In this document: positions 1-7,695 of the stretch, in pieces | How the letters are laid out: every line of letters starts with the position of its first letter | Numbering within the stretch: the first letter of the stretch is position 1 | Assembly (NCBI RefSeq): GCF_036967205.1 | Contig: NZ_CP146022.1 | Span: 8,184,001-8,248,000 of the forward strand | Length of the DNA stretch: 64,000 nucleotides | Origin: Streptomyces sp. Q6 | GTDB taxonomy: Bacteria > Actinomycetota > Actinomycetes > Streptomycetales > Streptomycetaceae | Direction: 5' to 3' | Program-made: the position numbers and the translations under genes | Notes under the pieces: model-generated | Told to the model about the DNA's origin: nothing | What the model saw: only the letters and a program-made list of their open reading frames with translations | The model's database searches: none

Positions 1-722
1 AGGAACACGATCAGCTCGGCGACCTCCTCGGCGTGGCCCAGACGGCCGGCCGGGTGCAGGGCGACGAGACCGTCGTAGGCGGCCTTGTCCATGTCCTTGA
101 GGAGCGGGGTCTCGATGAAGCCGGGACCCACCGCGTTCACGCGGATCCCCTTGGCCGCGTACTCGGCGGCGGCCGTCTTCGTCAGGCCGACGACACCGTG
201 CTTGGCGGCGACGTACGCGGGGGAGCCCGCGAAGCCGACCGAGCCGAGGATCGAGGCCACGTTCACGATGGCGCCGCCCTTGCCCGCGGCCTCGATGACC
301 GGCAGCTCGTAGCGCATCGAGTAGAAGACGCCGTCGAGGTTCGTGCGCACGACGCGGTTGTAGACATCGATGTCGTACTCGCCGGTGGGGGCGCTGGCGC
401 CGCCGATACCGGCGTTGTTCACGGCCAGGTCCAGCCCGCCGAAGGTGTCGACGGCGAACCGCACGGCGGCTTCGGCGGAGGCGGGCTCCGTCACGTCGAG
501 GGCGACCGCGGCGGCCTTGATGCCCTCGTCCTTCAGGGTCCGCGCGGCTTCCTCGGCGCCCTGCTGGTTGTAGTCGGCGATGACGACGTTCGCGCCGCCG
601 CGGCCGAGGCGGCGGGCGGTGGCCAGGCCGATGCCGGAGGCGGAGCCGGTGACGAGCGCGGTCTTCCCGGCGAACTCGGCGGCGTACTCGGTGAACTGGC
701 CGGTGGGGGTGGTGGTGCTCAT
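1..722 (-). CDS. SDR family oxidoreductase (3' end beyond window)
   Basis: A classical short-chain dehydrogenase/reductase, NAD(P)-dependent and cytosolic; the substrate cannot be told. About 240 residues are visible and the C-terminus lies past the window edge. Near residue 25 is the Rossmann glycine motif TGSASGIG. The NNAG motif follows, then a serine in VASILGS and the catalytic YVAAK pair. The late PGFIETPL segment is typical of the family. The ATG at 722 is preceded only by a weak GAGAG and lies 7 nt after the stop of the TetR gene on the same strand, so the two are probably one transcript controlled by that repressor. Confidence 0.93.
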   Translation of the reverse strand, partial: MSTTTPTGQFTEYAAEFAGKTALVTGSASGIGLATARRLGRGGANVVIADYNQQGAEEAARTLKDEGIKAAAVALDVTEPASAEAAVRFAVDTFGGLDLAVNNAGIGGASAPTGEYDIDVYNRVVRTNLDGVFYSMRYELPVIEAAGKGGAIVNVASILGSVGFAGSPAYVAAKHGVVGLTKTAAAEYAAKGIRVNAVGPGFIETPLLKDMDKAAYDGLVALHPAGRLGHAEEVAELIVF

Positions 723-729
723 GGTGCGG

Positions 730-1401
730 TCACTCTCTGATTGCGGGGTCGGAGGTCGCCGCCGATCGGGCGGCCTCCCCGATGAGGGCGTCGTAGGCCC
801 CCGCCACCAGAAGGGCGAGGTCCTCGGCGTCCGAGCCGTCGCCGCGCGCCCAGGTGCGCATCGCGGCGGTCAGCACGCCGGCGGCGGCACCGACGACGAC
901 CTCGGGGCGGATGTCCCGGGCCGGGTCGGTGCCGAGGCGCTCGGCGATGATGCGTACGGACTCGTCCTGGGCGTCGACCCGGATGCGCTCGTACGCGGCG
1001 AACAGGGCGGGTTCGCGGTCCACGGCCGCGTACAGCTCGCGCAGCTGCGGACGGTGGTGCCAGCCGGGGGTGTCCCGGTCGGCGAGCCACTCCGCGACGG
1101 CCCTGCGGTAGGCGAGCAGCGGGGGCTCGGCCGCGGGGCGTTCGCGCAGCGCCGCGTTGATCCGGGCGCCGTCGGCGCGGGTGAAGTCCAGCGCCGCGTC
1201 CTCCTTGCCGGCGAAGTGCCGGCTGAAGGTGCGCCGCGTGACGTCGGCCCGCTCGGCGATCGCCTCGACGGTCACGTCCCCGAGCCCCCGCTCGAGCACC
1301 AGCGCGACAGCGGCCTCGGCCAACGCGTCCCGCGTCCGCCGAGCCTTGACCTGCCGCCGGTCCTCGGTGGACCGACTCGTGGTGGGTTCGTTCGCCTTCA
1401 T
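730..1401 (-). CDS. TetR/AcrR family transcriptional regulator
   Basis: A 223-residue one-component repressor. The N-terminal helix-turn-helix lies at about residues 43-75 (VTVEAIAERADVTRRTFSRHF), followed by an alpha-helical ligand domain of the usual size for the family. It is upstream of, and nearly touching, the SDR gene on the same strand. A 17-bp inverted repeat sits 21 bp upstream of the ATG, so autoregulation and co-regulation of the SDR gene are likely (inference). The ligand is unknown. Confidence 0.92.
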   Translation of the reverse strand: MKANEPTTSRSTEDRRQVKARRTRDALAEAAVALVLERGLGDVTVEAIAERADVTRRTFSRHFAGKEDAALDFTRADGARINAALRERPAAEPPLLAYRRAVAEWLADRDTPGWHHRPQLRELYAAVDREPALFAAYERIRVDAQDESVRIIAERLGTDPARDIRPEVVVGAAAGVLTAAMRTWARGDGSDAEDLALLVAGAYDALIGEAARSAATSDPAIRE

Positions 1402-1421
1402 GCCGTCGAGGATACACCTTC

Positions 1422-1438
1422 ATGTCCCAATGGGACAT
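1422..1438. promoter_or_regulatory. Candidate TetR operator (perfect 17-bp inverted repeat)
   Basis: ATGTCCCA, one central A, then TGGGACAT: two perfect 8-bp arms. It lies just upstream of the TetR start at 1401, between that gene and the type III PKS gene end at 1482. Position and symmetry fit an autoregulatory TetR site. No binding data can be seen. Confidence 0.7.
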
Positions 1439-1481
1439 AAGTCTCGGTGGGACGTCTTGGAGGGGGAGGTGGGGGGCGGAG

Positions 1482-2522
1482 TCAGGCGTGCCAGTGGCCG
1501 TGGAGGGCGGCGCTGAAGAATCCGGGTCCGTAGGCGACCATCAAGCCCTGGCCCCCGGGCGCCGGCGGCGAGGCGTGCGTGCGCTCGAGAACGCGGAGGA
1601 CGCTCACGCCTCCGAGGTTTCCCTCGTCGATCAAGGACTCGGTCGAGTGGCGGGTCAGCTCGGCTGGGAGGTCGAAGGCTTCGGCGGTGTCCCTGATGAT
1701 GCTGAGGCTGCCCGGGTGGATCACCGCGAAGTCCAGCGTCCTCGCTCCGACCCACTCCTTGACCACCGCGAGCGTCTCGGCGGCAGTCGTGGGGGCGGCC
1801 TTGGTGGAGTCGAAGTGCATGCCGTCGCTGTCGAGTCGTCCGCGGTAGCGATCGAAGCTTTCCGGGAGGGTGTATTCGAAGGTGTCATCGATGGCGAGGC
1901 CCGGGCCGAGCGGCTCGTCGGTCACCACGGTGGCCGCACCGGCGTCCGCGAACAGGGCTTTGTAGATCATCGCCTCGATCGTCGAAGAGGCGTGGTTGTA
2001 CGACGTGGAGAGGGTCTCGGCGGCGACGACGAGGACCTTGGTGCCCGGCCGGGCGGCGACCAGGTCGGCGGCTCGGATCAGGGACTGGGCGCCGCCTCCG
2101 CAGGCCGCGGTCGTCATGGCGATGCGTCGTGTCGTGGGGCGCAGTCCCAGGCGGTGGATGAGATGGATGTCCAGGTTCGGGACGGCCCAGCCTGTCGCGT
2201 GTGTGGTGACGATGGCGTCGATGTCGTTCGGGTCGAGACCCGCTGTCTCCAACGCGCTCACCGAGGCGCGTTCGGCCATGTCCAGAGCATCGTGGAAGGC
2301 TGCTCGCGTCCGTTCCTGCACACCGGCGGGCCCGGAGACGCAGGCGGAGTCGAGCGGGCGGCTGAAGTGCCGTGTGAGCACACCGCAGTTGTTGATGACC
2401 CGCAGGATCGCAGCGAGCCTCGGGTGGTCCGGATGGTGGCGGCGTATGTCGTCGGATATCTCTTCGGTGGACACCTTGTGGGCGCCGAGGACGGTTCTGG
2501 GTGGCGAGACGTACGCGGGCAT
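1482..2522 (-). CDS. Type III polyketide synthase (chalcone synthase-like)
   Basis: A 346-residue homodimeric-type ketosynthase that would condense a CoA starter with malonyl-CoA units. The full Cys-His-Asn triad is visible: C141 in TTAACGGG, H269 in VIHPGS and N302 in DEGNLGG. The C-terminal YGPGF segment is also conserved. I start it at the ATG at 2522 (MPAYVSPP, the family's typical N-terminus) because GGGAG lies 8 nt upstream; a TTG at 2567 would add 15 atypical residues. No methyltransferase or P450 is adjacent, so the product is unknown. The MmyB-like regulator gene lies 51 bp upstream on the same strand and probably controls it. Confidence 0.88.
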   Translation of the reverse strand: MPAYVSPPRTVLGAHKVSTEEISDDIRRHHPDHPRLAAILRVINNCGVLTRHFSRPLDSACVSGPAGVQERTRAAFHDALDMAERASVSALETAGLDPNDIDAIVTTHATGWAVPNLDIHLIHRLGLRPTTRRIAMTTAACGGGAQSLIRAADLVAARPGTKVLVVAAETLSTSYNHASSTIEAMIYKALFADAGAATVVTDEPLGPGLAIDDTFEYTLPESFDRYRGRLDSDGMHFDSTKAAPTTAAETLAVVKEWVGARTLDFAVIHPGSLSIIRDTAEAFDLPAELTRHSTESLIDEGNLGGVSVLRVLERTHASPPAPGGQGLMVAYGPGFFSAALHGHWHA

Positions 2523-2573
2523 GGGCAACTCCCACTGGGGATGTAGGGCGTGGGGGGCGTAGCTCAACGTACT

Positions 2574-3428
2574 TCACCCAGTGCGGGCGCGGTTCCGGTG
2601 GTTGTCCCGGTGGGCGCGCAGCATGGGAGGTGTCGGGCCGGGGCGATCGGCGCCGGGACGGAACAGGATGATGAACATCCGCGAACCGGGGGCCGTCATC
2701 GGCTGGGCGGCGCAGATCGAAGCCCAGCCCGGGCCCTTGAGGGCGTGTCGGAGCGGGCGTTCGTGACCGTCCGGGTGGACCACCGCGCCCCCCTCGTCGT
2801 AGGCGGCGGCGATCTCGGGGACGCAGGCGATGTCCCGTTCGATGCGGGCCAGCGTCTCGTCCTCGGGGCGAGCGATGATCGCGGCCCGCAGCTGCGGGAT
2901 GATCCACGGGACCCAGGCTGTCGACCAGTCCATCAAAGTGTCGCGTGCCGAGGGGTCGAGGAGCATCCAACGCATCGTGTTGGTGGGCACTTTGCTGTCG
3001 GGGAAGAGCTCGGCGAAGGCGGAGTTGTGGGTCAGCAGGTCCCACGAGGCGTCAGTGACGTACGAGATGTGCTCGATTCCGTCGACAGCCTCCTGCCAGA
3101 TCCCCGGAATCTCTTTTCCCGAGGACGAGAGGAGTGGCCCTGGCGGATCCTGGTGGAGCGAGAACCTGCAGAGCGACGTCCATTCCTGCTCGTTGAGATC
3201 GAACAGAAGGGCGATGTCGCGCAAGAGAGACGTGGGCGGATTGGGATAGTTGCCCGACTCCAGCCGGTGATACGTCCCCAGCGTCCGGTGCAGCAGCTGG
3301 TCGACCTGGTGCTGGGAGAGGCCGGGGGCGCGGCGGCCCTGGCCCGTGGGGCGGGTGAATCCGTGGGACTCGGGGGCTATGAGGGCGCGACGTTCACGGA
3401 GCAGGGCGCGCAGCGCCTTCTTGTTCAT
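2574..3428 (-). CDS. XRE-type regulator with MmyB-like ligand-binding domain
   Basis: A DNA-binding regulator of about 284 residues. It has an N-terminal helix-turn-helix (APGLSQHQVDQLLHRTLGTYHRLESG) and a C-terminal PAS-like MmyB ligand-binding domain, which in this family is thought to bind fatty-acid-like ligands. I choose the ATG at 3428 because AGGGA lies 9 nt upstream. A GTG at 3452 would extend the protein and bring in a rare TTA leucine codon at 3435-3437, which could make it bldA-dependent if used. It lies directly upstream of the type III PKS gene, so pathway-specific control is plausible. Confidence 0.88.
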   Translation of the reverse strand: MNKKALRALLRERRALIAPESHGFTRPTGQGRRAPGLSQHQVDQLLHRTLGTYHRLESGNYPNPPTSLLRDIALLFDLNEQEWTSLCRFSLHQDPPGPLLSSSGKEIPGIWQEAVDGIEHISYVTDASWDLLTHNSAFAELFPDSKVPTNTMRWMLLDPSARDTLMDWSTAWVPWIIPQLRAAIIARPEDETLARIERDIACVPEIAAAYDEGGAVVHPDGHERPLRHALKGPGWASICAAQPMTAPGSRMFIILFRPGADRPGPTPPMLRAHRDNHRNRARTG

Positions 3429-3881
3429 GGTGAGTAATCCCTTTTTGTGCACGCCGAGTTGAGCGTGAGCAGTCTAAATACTCCCAACGCCTTTGGTAAT
3501 AAACATTGCCCGAAGAAAACGATCAGACGATCCGTCATGATGGGTCGTGCGGGGTTGCCCACCTGCCGGTTTCCTCATCTGTGAGCACGTGGACACAGTG
3601 ATGCGGCACCTGTGCCGGGCCGTTCGAAAATGGCCGAAATTTCCCGGCGTCGGACAACAACCCGCGAGCCTTCGGGCTGTTCGAGGAAGTGAGAGCGGGA
3701 CCGGGCCACCCATTCGCTCGATGTGGCCGGAAAATGCGTTGTCCGACGCACGTCCCGCACTCGTTCCCCGGCGGCATCCGAAGGTCACTGGCTGCGGTCG
3801 GTGCCGTCACTCGCCATTACGTAGCGGCCACGGCACCGGCCGCGCCCGGTCACCCGCGCCCGCCCGGGCATACTCGGGCCC
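3429..3881. other. Non-coding intergenic region, partly AT-rich
   Basis: This 450-bp stretch separates the MmyB regulator (minus) from the lipoprotein gene (plus). Bases 3470-3540 are much richer in A/T than the surroundings and probably hold the regulator's promoter. Short reading frames exist on both strands, but none has the third-position G/C bias, a good ribosome binding site or a recognisable product. I see no convincing gene. Confidence 0.5.
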
Positions 3882-4436
3882 ATGACGATACGAAGACGCG
3901 CCGCGGGGGCGGGAGTCGCGCTCACCGCGCTGGCATGCCTGTCGCTCCTGACGGCATGCGGCCAGGAGAAGGCCGGGGAGGCCGGCCCCAGTGCCGCGCC
4001 CCGCGCCGTCGCACCGCCCTCCCCGCGCCCCGTGGACTGCGCCGGAGTCTCCATACGCCCCACCGTCCGCCCCTCCCAGCCCGCGGAAGCCGGCGACGCC
4101 AACCCCAAGTACGAGGAGAACCACGCCTTCCAGTCGACCGCCGACCTCAGCGGGCAGGCCGTCTGCGACGCGGCCGAGGCGAAGGAGCGGGTCGAGAAGG
4201 CCCTCGCGCCGTACGCCCGGCGGCGGGACGTCACCGACCGGCAGGTCACCGCCGCGCTGGCCGACGCCGGGTACGAGAAGGTCACGGTGCGGGGGACCCG
4301 CGGCTTCGTCAGCTTCGTCGTGGACCGCAGCCCGGCCTTCTGCCTGGACGGTTCGCTCGGCGGCATGCTCCGCCTGGAGACCCACGGCGCGTACCTCGAG
4401 GGCACCGGCTGCGAGAAGCCGCAGGGCGGGCACTGA
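3882..4436 (+). CDS. Secreted lipoprotein of unknown function
   Basis: 184 residues. The N-terminus has an RRR n-region, a hydrophobic core and the lipobox LTAC, so C26 should be lipidated and the protein anchored outside the membrane. A Pro/Ala-rich spacer follows (about residues 35-52). The mature domain (about 55-180) has four further cysteines that could pair, and ends with a conserved-looking YLEGTGCEKP segment. No enzymatic motif is recognised. It converges with the DUF4032 gene 20 bp away. No strong SD precedes the ATG. Confidence 0.8.
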   Translation: MTIRRRAAGAGVALTALACLSLLTACGQEKAGEAGPSAAPRAVAPPSPRPVDCAGVSIRPTVRPSQPAEAGDANPKYEENHAFQSTADLSGQAVCDAAEAKERVEKALAPYARRRDVTDRQVTAALADAGYEKVTVRGTRGFVSFVVDRSPAFCLDGSLGGMLRLETHGAYLEGTGCEKPQGGH

Positions 4437-4455
4437 CCCGCCCGCCCCTGCCCGG

Positions 4456-5652
4456 TCAGTCGTCCTGCGGCTTGAGTCGCGTCCTGATGTAGTCCTCCGT
4501 CGCCGCGTCGAGGCCGATGTCGTGCTGCGCGCGCTCGGACAAGTACCAACGGTGTTCGAGGAGTTCGTGGTACAGCTCGGCCGGGTCCATCGGCACCGGG
4601 ACCCGGTCGCGCACCGCGCGCACCGTCGGCCGGAACACGTCGCGCACCCAGCGGTGCGCGAGGACCTCGGGCCGCGCCCCGGGTGCGTCGTCCTGGGTCG
4701 CCATCCAGCTCTCCAGGTCGTTCAGGAGCCGCCGCGCCTGGTTCTCCTCCGCGTCCATGCCGGTCAGGCGCAGGAGTTGGCGCTGGTGGTGGCCCGCGTC
4801 GACGACCTTCGGCACGAACGTGACGGTGTCGCCCTGCGGGGAGCGCGAGATCTGCATCTCGGCCACGTCGAAGCCCAGGTCGTTGAGACGGCGGATGCGC
4901 CGCTCCATGTAGTGGTGCTTGCCCGCCGGGTACACCGACGTGCGGGTCAGTTCGTTCCACAGGTTCTCGTAGCGCTGCCCGACCTCCGCGCCGAACTCGA
5001 TCGGGTCGATGGACGGGTGCAGCGCCCCCGAGGCCTCCAGATCGAGCATCTCGCCGCTGATGTTCACCCGCGCCAGGTCGATGTCGTACGCCCGCTGCCC
5101 GTCGCTCAACTTCTCGTGCAGCTCGCCCGTTTCGGCGTCCACGAGATACGCGGCGTAGGCGCCCGCGTCCCGGCGGAACAGGGTGTTGGACAGCGAGCAG
5201 TCGCCCCAGGCGAACCCGGTGAGGTGCAGGCGAACGAGGAGCACCGCGAGGGCGTCCATCAGCCGGTGCACCGTGGAGGGACGCATCGTCGTCTCGAACA
5301 TGGACCGGTACGGCTGCGACCCGCCGAGGTGACGGGTGATCAGGACCGGTTCCAGGGGGCTGCCGTCCGGCTGCTCGCGACCCGTGACGACCGCCAGCGG
5401 GTCGACCGAGGGAATCCCCAATCGGTCGAGCGTGCGCAGCAGTTCGTACTCGCGCAGCGCGGGACGCTCGGCGAGTTCCTTCACGGCGACGACCTCGTCA
5501 CCGGCGCGCGCGTACCGCACCACGTGCCGCGAGATGCCGCGCGGCAGCGGCACGAGGTACTCGTCGGGCCACTCCTCCAGCGGTATGTGCCACGGCAGGG
5601 CGAGGAGGAGCACCGGGTGCTCGGGGTTGGTGGCGCTGATCTGGAGCGGCAT
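4456..5652 (-). CDS. DUF4032 domain-containing kinase-like protein
   Basis: About 398 residues. The N-terminal half resembles lipopolysaccharide-kinase/APH-fold proteins. An invariant-looking lysine lies in VVAVKEL, a catalytic-loop-like GDCSLSNTLF at about 150-160, and a metal-site-like YLVDAETGE just after. The C-terminal half is the actinobacterial DUF4032 region. The substrate is unknown. I prefer the ATG at 5652 over the GTG at 5658 because the family normally begins just before LQISATNPEHP. The divergent neighbour is another phosphotransferase-fold gene. Confidence 0.85.
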   Translation of the reverse strand: MPLQISATNPEHPVLLLALPWHIPLEEWPDEYLVPLPRGISRHVVRYARAGDEVVAVKELAERPALREYELLRTLDRLGIPSVDPLAVVTGREQPDGSPLEPVLITRHLGGSQPYRSMFETTMRPSTVHRLMDALAVLLVRLHLTGFAWGDCSLSNTLFRRDAGAYAAYLVDAETGELHEKLSDGQRAYDIDLARVNISGEMLDLEASGALHPSIDPIEFGAEVGQRYENLWNELTRTSVYPAGKHHYMERRIRRLNDLGFDVAEMQISRSPQGDTVTFVPKVVDAGHHQRQLLRLTGMDAEENQARRLLNDLESWMATQDDAPGARPEVLAHRWVRDVFRPTVRAVRDRVPVPMDPAELYHELLEHRWYLSERAQHDIGLDAATEDYIRTRLKPQDD

Positions 5653-5708
5653 GGTCACCAGCGTAAACGGCTGTCGGGCAGGTCAGGGGCGCGGCTACGG
5701 TGCCGATC

Positions 5709-6638
5709 ATGCTGCCGCCGGTGGAGAGCGACTACGCGTGGGACCGGGTCGTGCCGGATGAGGGACGAGGCCCGCTTGCGTCCCGGCGTGCTCGACCTGT
5801 GCGCCCGCCTGGGCCTGCCGGACACCGATCCCGTGCGGTTCGCCGAGGGCACTCGGCCGGTCTGCGCCGTCGGCGACGCGCACGTCCTGAAGCTCTTCCC
5901 GGCCGTGGCCGCCGAGGACGGGGTGCGCGAGGCCCGCGTCCTGGAGCATCTGCACGGCCGGCTTCCCGTCCCCACGCCGGAGGTGCCCGCCGCCGGGGCC
6001 TACGAGAACGGCTGGCGCTACGTCCTCATGGAACGGCCGGCGGGGAGAGCCGCCCTCGCCTGGCCGCGCGTCCCGCGCGCGGACCAGGACCGGCTCGTCG
6101 ACGCCGCGGGGTGGCCCTGGCCGCGCTGCACGGGCTCGACCCCGGCCCGCTGGTGGACGCCCTCGGGCCCGACGACTGGACCGCGTTCGTCGCCGGACAG
6201 CGCGTACGAGCGGTGGTGCGGCAGCGCGAGAAGGGGCTGCCGGAGGAGTGGTGCGCGCGGATCGACGCGTTCCTCGACGGCGCCGTGCCCGCGTACGACG
6301 GTGAACGCGCCCTGCCGCACACGGAGTTCATGCGCCGGCACCTGCTCGTCGACACCGGGCCTGCGCGACTGACCGGGCTGTTCGACGTCGAGCCCGCGAT
6401 GATCGGCGACCCCGTCCACGACGTCGTCGCCGTCGGCCTGTTCGTCACCCGCGCCGACCCGCGTCTCATGTCCCGCTTCACGAAAGCGTGCGGCCGCGCC
6501 GTCGAGCCGCGCGCCGTGATGGCGTCCACGCTGCTGCACGTCTACAGCGCTCTCCCTTGGTACCTGCGGGAGTTGCCGTCGCCGGACGGCGTCACCGACC
6601 TCGGCTCACTCGCCGAGGCGGGGTTCGGGACCGGCTGA
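5709..6638 (+). pseudogene. Aminoglycoside phosphotransferase (APH)-family protein, two compensating frameshifts
   Basis: Reading from the ATG at 5709 gives MLPPVESDYAWDRVV. The frame must then shift near the GGG at 5762-5764 (one extra base) to continue DEARLRPGVLDLCARLGL and YENGWRYVLMERPAG. It must shift back at the G run 6108-6111 (one missing base) to continue VALAALHGLDPGPLV, HTEFMRRHLLVDTG and FDVEPAMIGDPVHD. HTEFMRRHLLV is the catalytic-loop equivalent and FDVEP the metal-binding one. The repaired protein would be 309 residues, a normal length for this small-molecule kinase family. Conservation on both sides of each break suggests a sequencing error rather than decay. The 3' end overlaps the converging Gfo/Idh gene by 33 bp. 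Confidence 0.75.
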
Positions 6639-7535
6639 CTCCAGGGACTCCTGCGCCGCCGCGAGGATCTCCGTGAGGCGCAGCCCGAACCGCGCGTCGC
6701 ACGCCGCCGGGACGCCCGTACGCGCCGACTCCAGGAGGGTGTCGACGGCCACGGCCAGGGACTCCTGCGCCACCCCGAACTCCGTCGGCATCGCGAACAG
6801 GCCCTGCGCGCCACGAAGTTCGACCGAGATGCCCGCCGCGGCCGGGGGAGTCGTCAGACTCAGTGCCGCCGTCGAGGACGCGCCCGAGGCGTGCCGCAGC
6901 ACCAGGTGCACGGTGTCGCCGGGACCGCGCCGCGCCGTCGTCGCCACCACGTCGCCCAGGATCGGCAGCAGCACCGCCAGCGCGTGCGGACCCACGTCCC
7001 ACAGCGCACCCCGCTCCGCGCGCCACGGGGACGCGGCGCGCACCGCGGCGTCGTCACCGGCCTCGTACAGCGCCCCGAACCAGTCGGCCCGCCCCGTGAA
7101 CCAGCCCTCCGCGGCGGCCTGGCAGGCGATCCACTCCGCCGTCACGGGCGCGTAGCGCAGCGTGCAGAACACGGCCGACGCGACCCCCGCCGCGTCCGCG
7201 GCCGCCACCACGGCACGGGCCGCCTCCGGATCGAACGCGAGTGGCTTGTCGAGCAGGAGATGGCAGCCCGCCGCCGCGGCCCGCGCCGCGAGCGGCGCCT
7301 GGACGTCCGGCGGGACGGCGAACGCCACCGCGTCGCACGCCGCGAACAGCGCGTCCACGTCGTCGAACGCCGTCGTGTGGTGCGCGGCGGCGAGTTCGGC
7401 CGCGGCCTCGGGGCGCCGCCCCCACACGCCCACCAGGTCGACGCCCTTGTGGGCCTGGAGCGCGGGACCGTACGTGCGCCGGGCCCACGAGCCCGTACCG
7501 ACCAGGCCGAAGCGCGGTGTGTCAGTTGAGGTCAT
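6606..7535 (-). CDS. Gfo/Idh/MocA family oxidoreductase
   Basis: A 309-residue NAD(P)-dependent dehydrogenase. The N-terminal Rossmann domain starts FGLVGTGSWARRTYGPAL, and the DKPLAFD segment at about 90 matches the family's EKP catalytic lysine motif. A C-terminal alpha/beta substrate domain follows (about 120-300). Members act on sugars, inositols or related polyols; the substrate is not evident. The same frame stays open far upstream, but the ATG at 7535 starts the conserved N-terminus. Its promoter region is shared with the divergent MFS gene's operator region. Confidence 0.9.
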   Translation of the reverse strand: MTSTDTPRFGLVGTGSWARRTYGPALQAHKGVDLVGVWGRRPEAAAELAAAHHTTAFDDVDALFAACDAVAFAVPPDVQAPLAARAAAAGCHLLLDKPLAFDPEAARAVVAAADAAGVASAVFCTLRYAPVTAEWIACQAAAEGWFTGRADWFGALYEAGDDAAVRAASPWRAERGALWDVGPHALAVLLPILGDVVATTARRGPGDTVHLVLRHASGASSTAALSLTTPPAAAGISVELRGAQGLFAMPTEFGVAQESLAVAVDTLLESARTGVPAACDARFGLRLTEILAAAQESLESAGPEPRLGE

Positions 7536-7629
7536 GGTCGGCAGTATTCCCCGGCATCCCCGCGCGTCACACGGACCGGGCTGGTCGCCGCGGGAGGCGG
7601 ACGTATGCCGCAGACAGCCCGCCGACCGT

Positions 7630-7647
7630 GGTGAATACTGATTCACC
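7630..7647. promoter_or_regulatory. Candidate TetR operator O1 (GGTGAAT dyad)
   Basis: GGTGAAT, ACTG, ATTCACC: 7-bp perfect arms around a 4-nt centre. It lies 50-65 bp upstream of the MFS start and shares its half-site with the second palindrome 24 bp downstream, centre to centre. It is probably bound by the TetR protein encoded at 9172-9765. Confidence 0.7.
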
Positions 7648-7652
7648 GATCC

Positions 7653-7672
7653 GGGTGAATGGCCATTCACCC
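7653..7672. promoter_or_regulatory. Candidate TetR operator O2 (20-bp perfect palindrome)
   Basis: GGGTGAATGG followed directly by its reverse complement CCATTCACCC. It contains the GGTGAAT half-site of O1 and ends 23 bp before the MFS ATG, where binding would block transcription or initiation. The AGGAGA ribosome binding site follows at about 7687-7692. Confidence 0.75.
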
Positions 7673-7695
7673 CGGCGTCCCCGAGCAGGAGACCC

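Noticed and set aside
33-740. Long open frame on the plus strand over the SDR gene
   Set aside because: It is a composition artefact of the opposite-strand SDR gene: low-complexity Gly/Val/Arg protein with no domain, while the minus frame has complete SDR motifs.
3429-3452. Regulation of the MmyB-like gene by a TTA (bldA) codon
   Set aside because: The TTA lies upstream of the better-supported ATG at 3428. It would matter only if the GTG at 3452 were used.
3474-3810. Short minus-strand ORFs in the 3.4-3.9 kb intergenic region
   Set aside because: There is no third-position G/C bias, no ribosome binding site and no similarity to known proteins. The region looks like promoter DNA.
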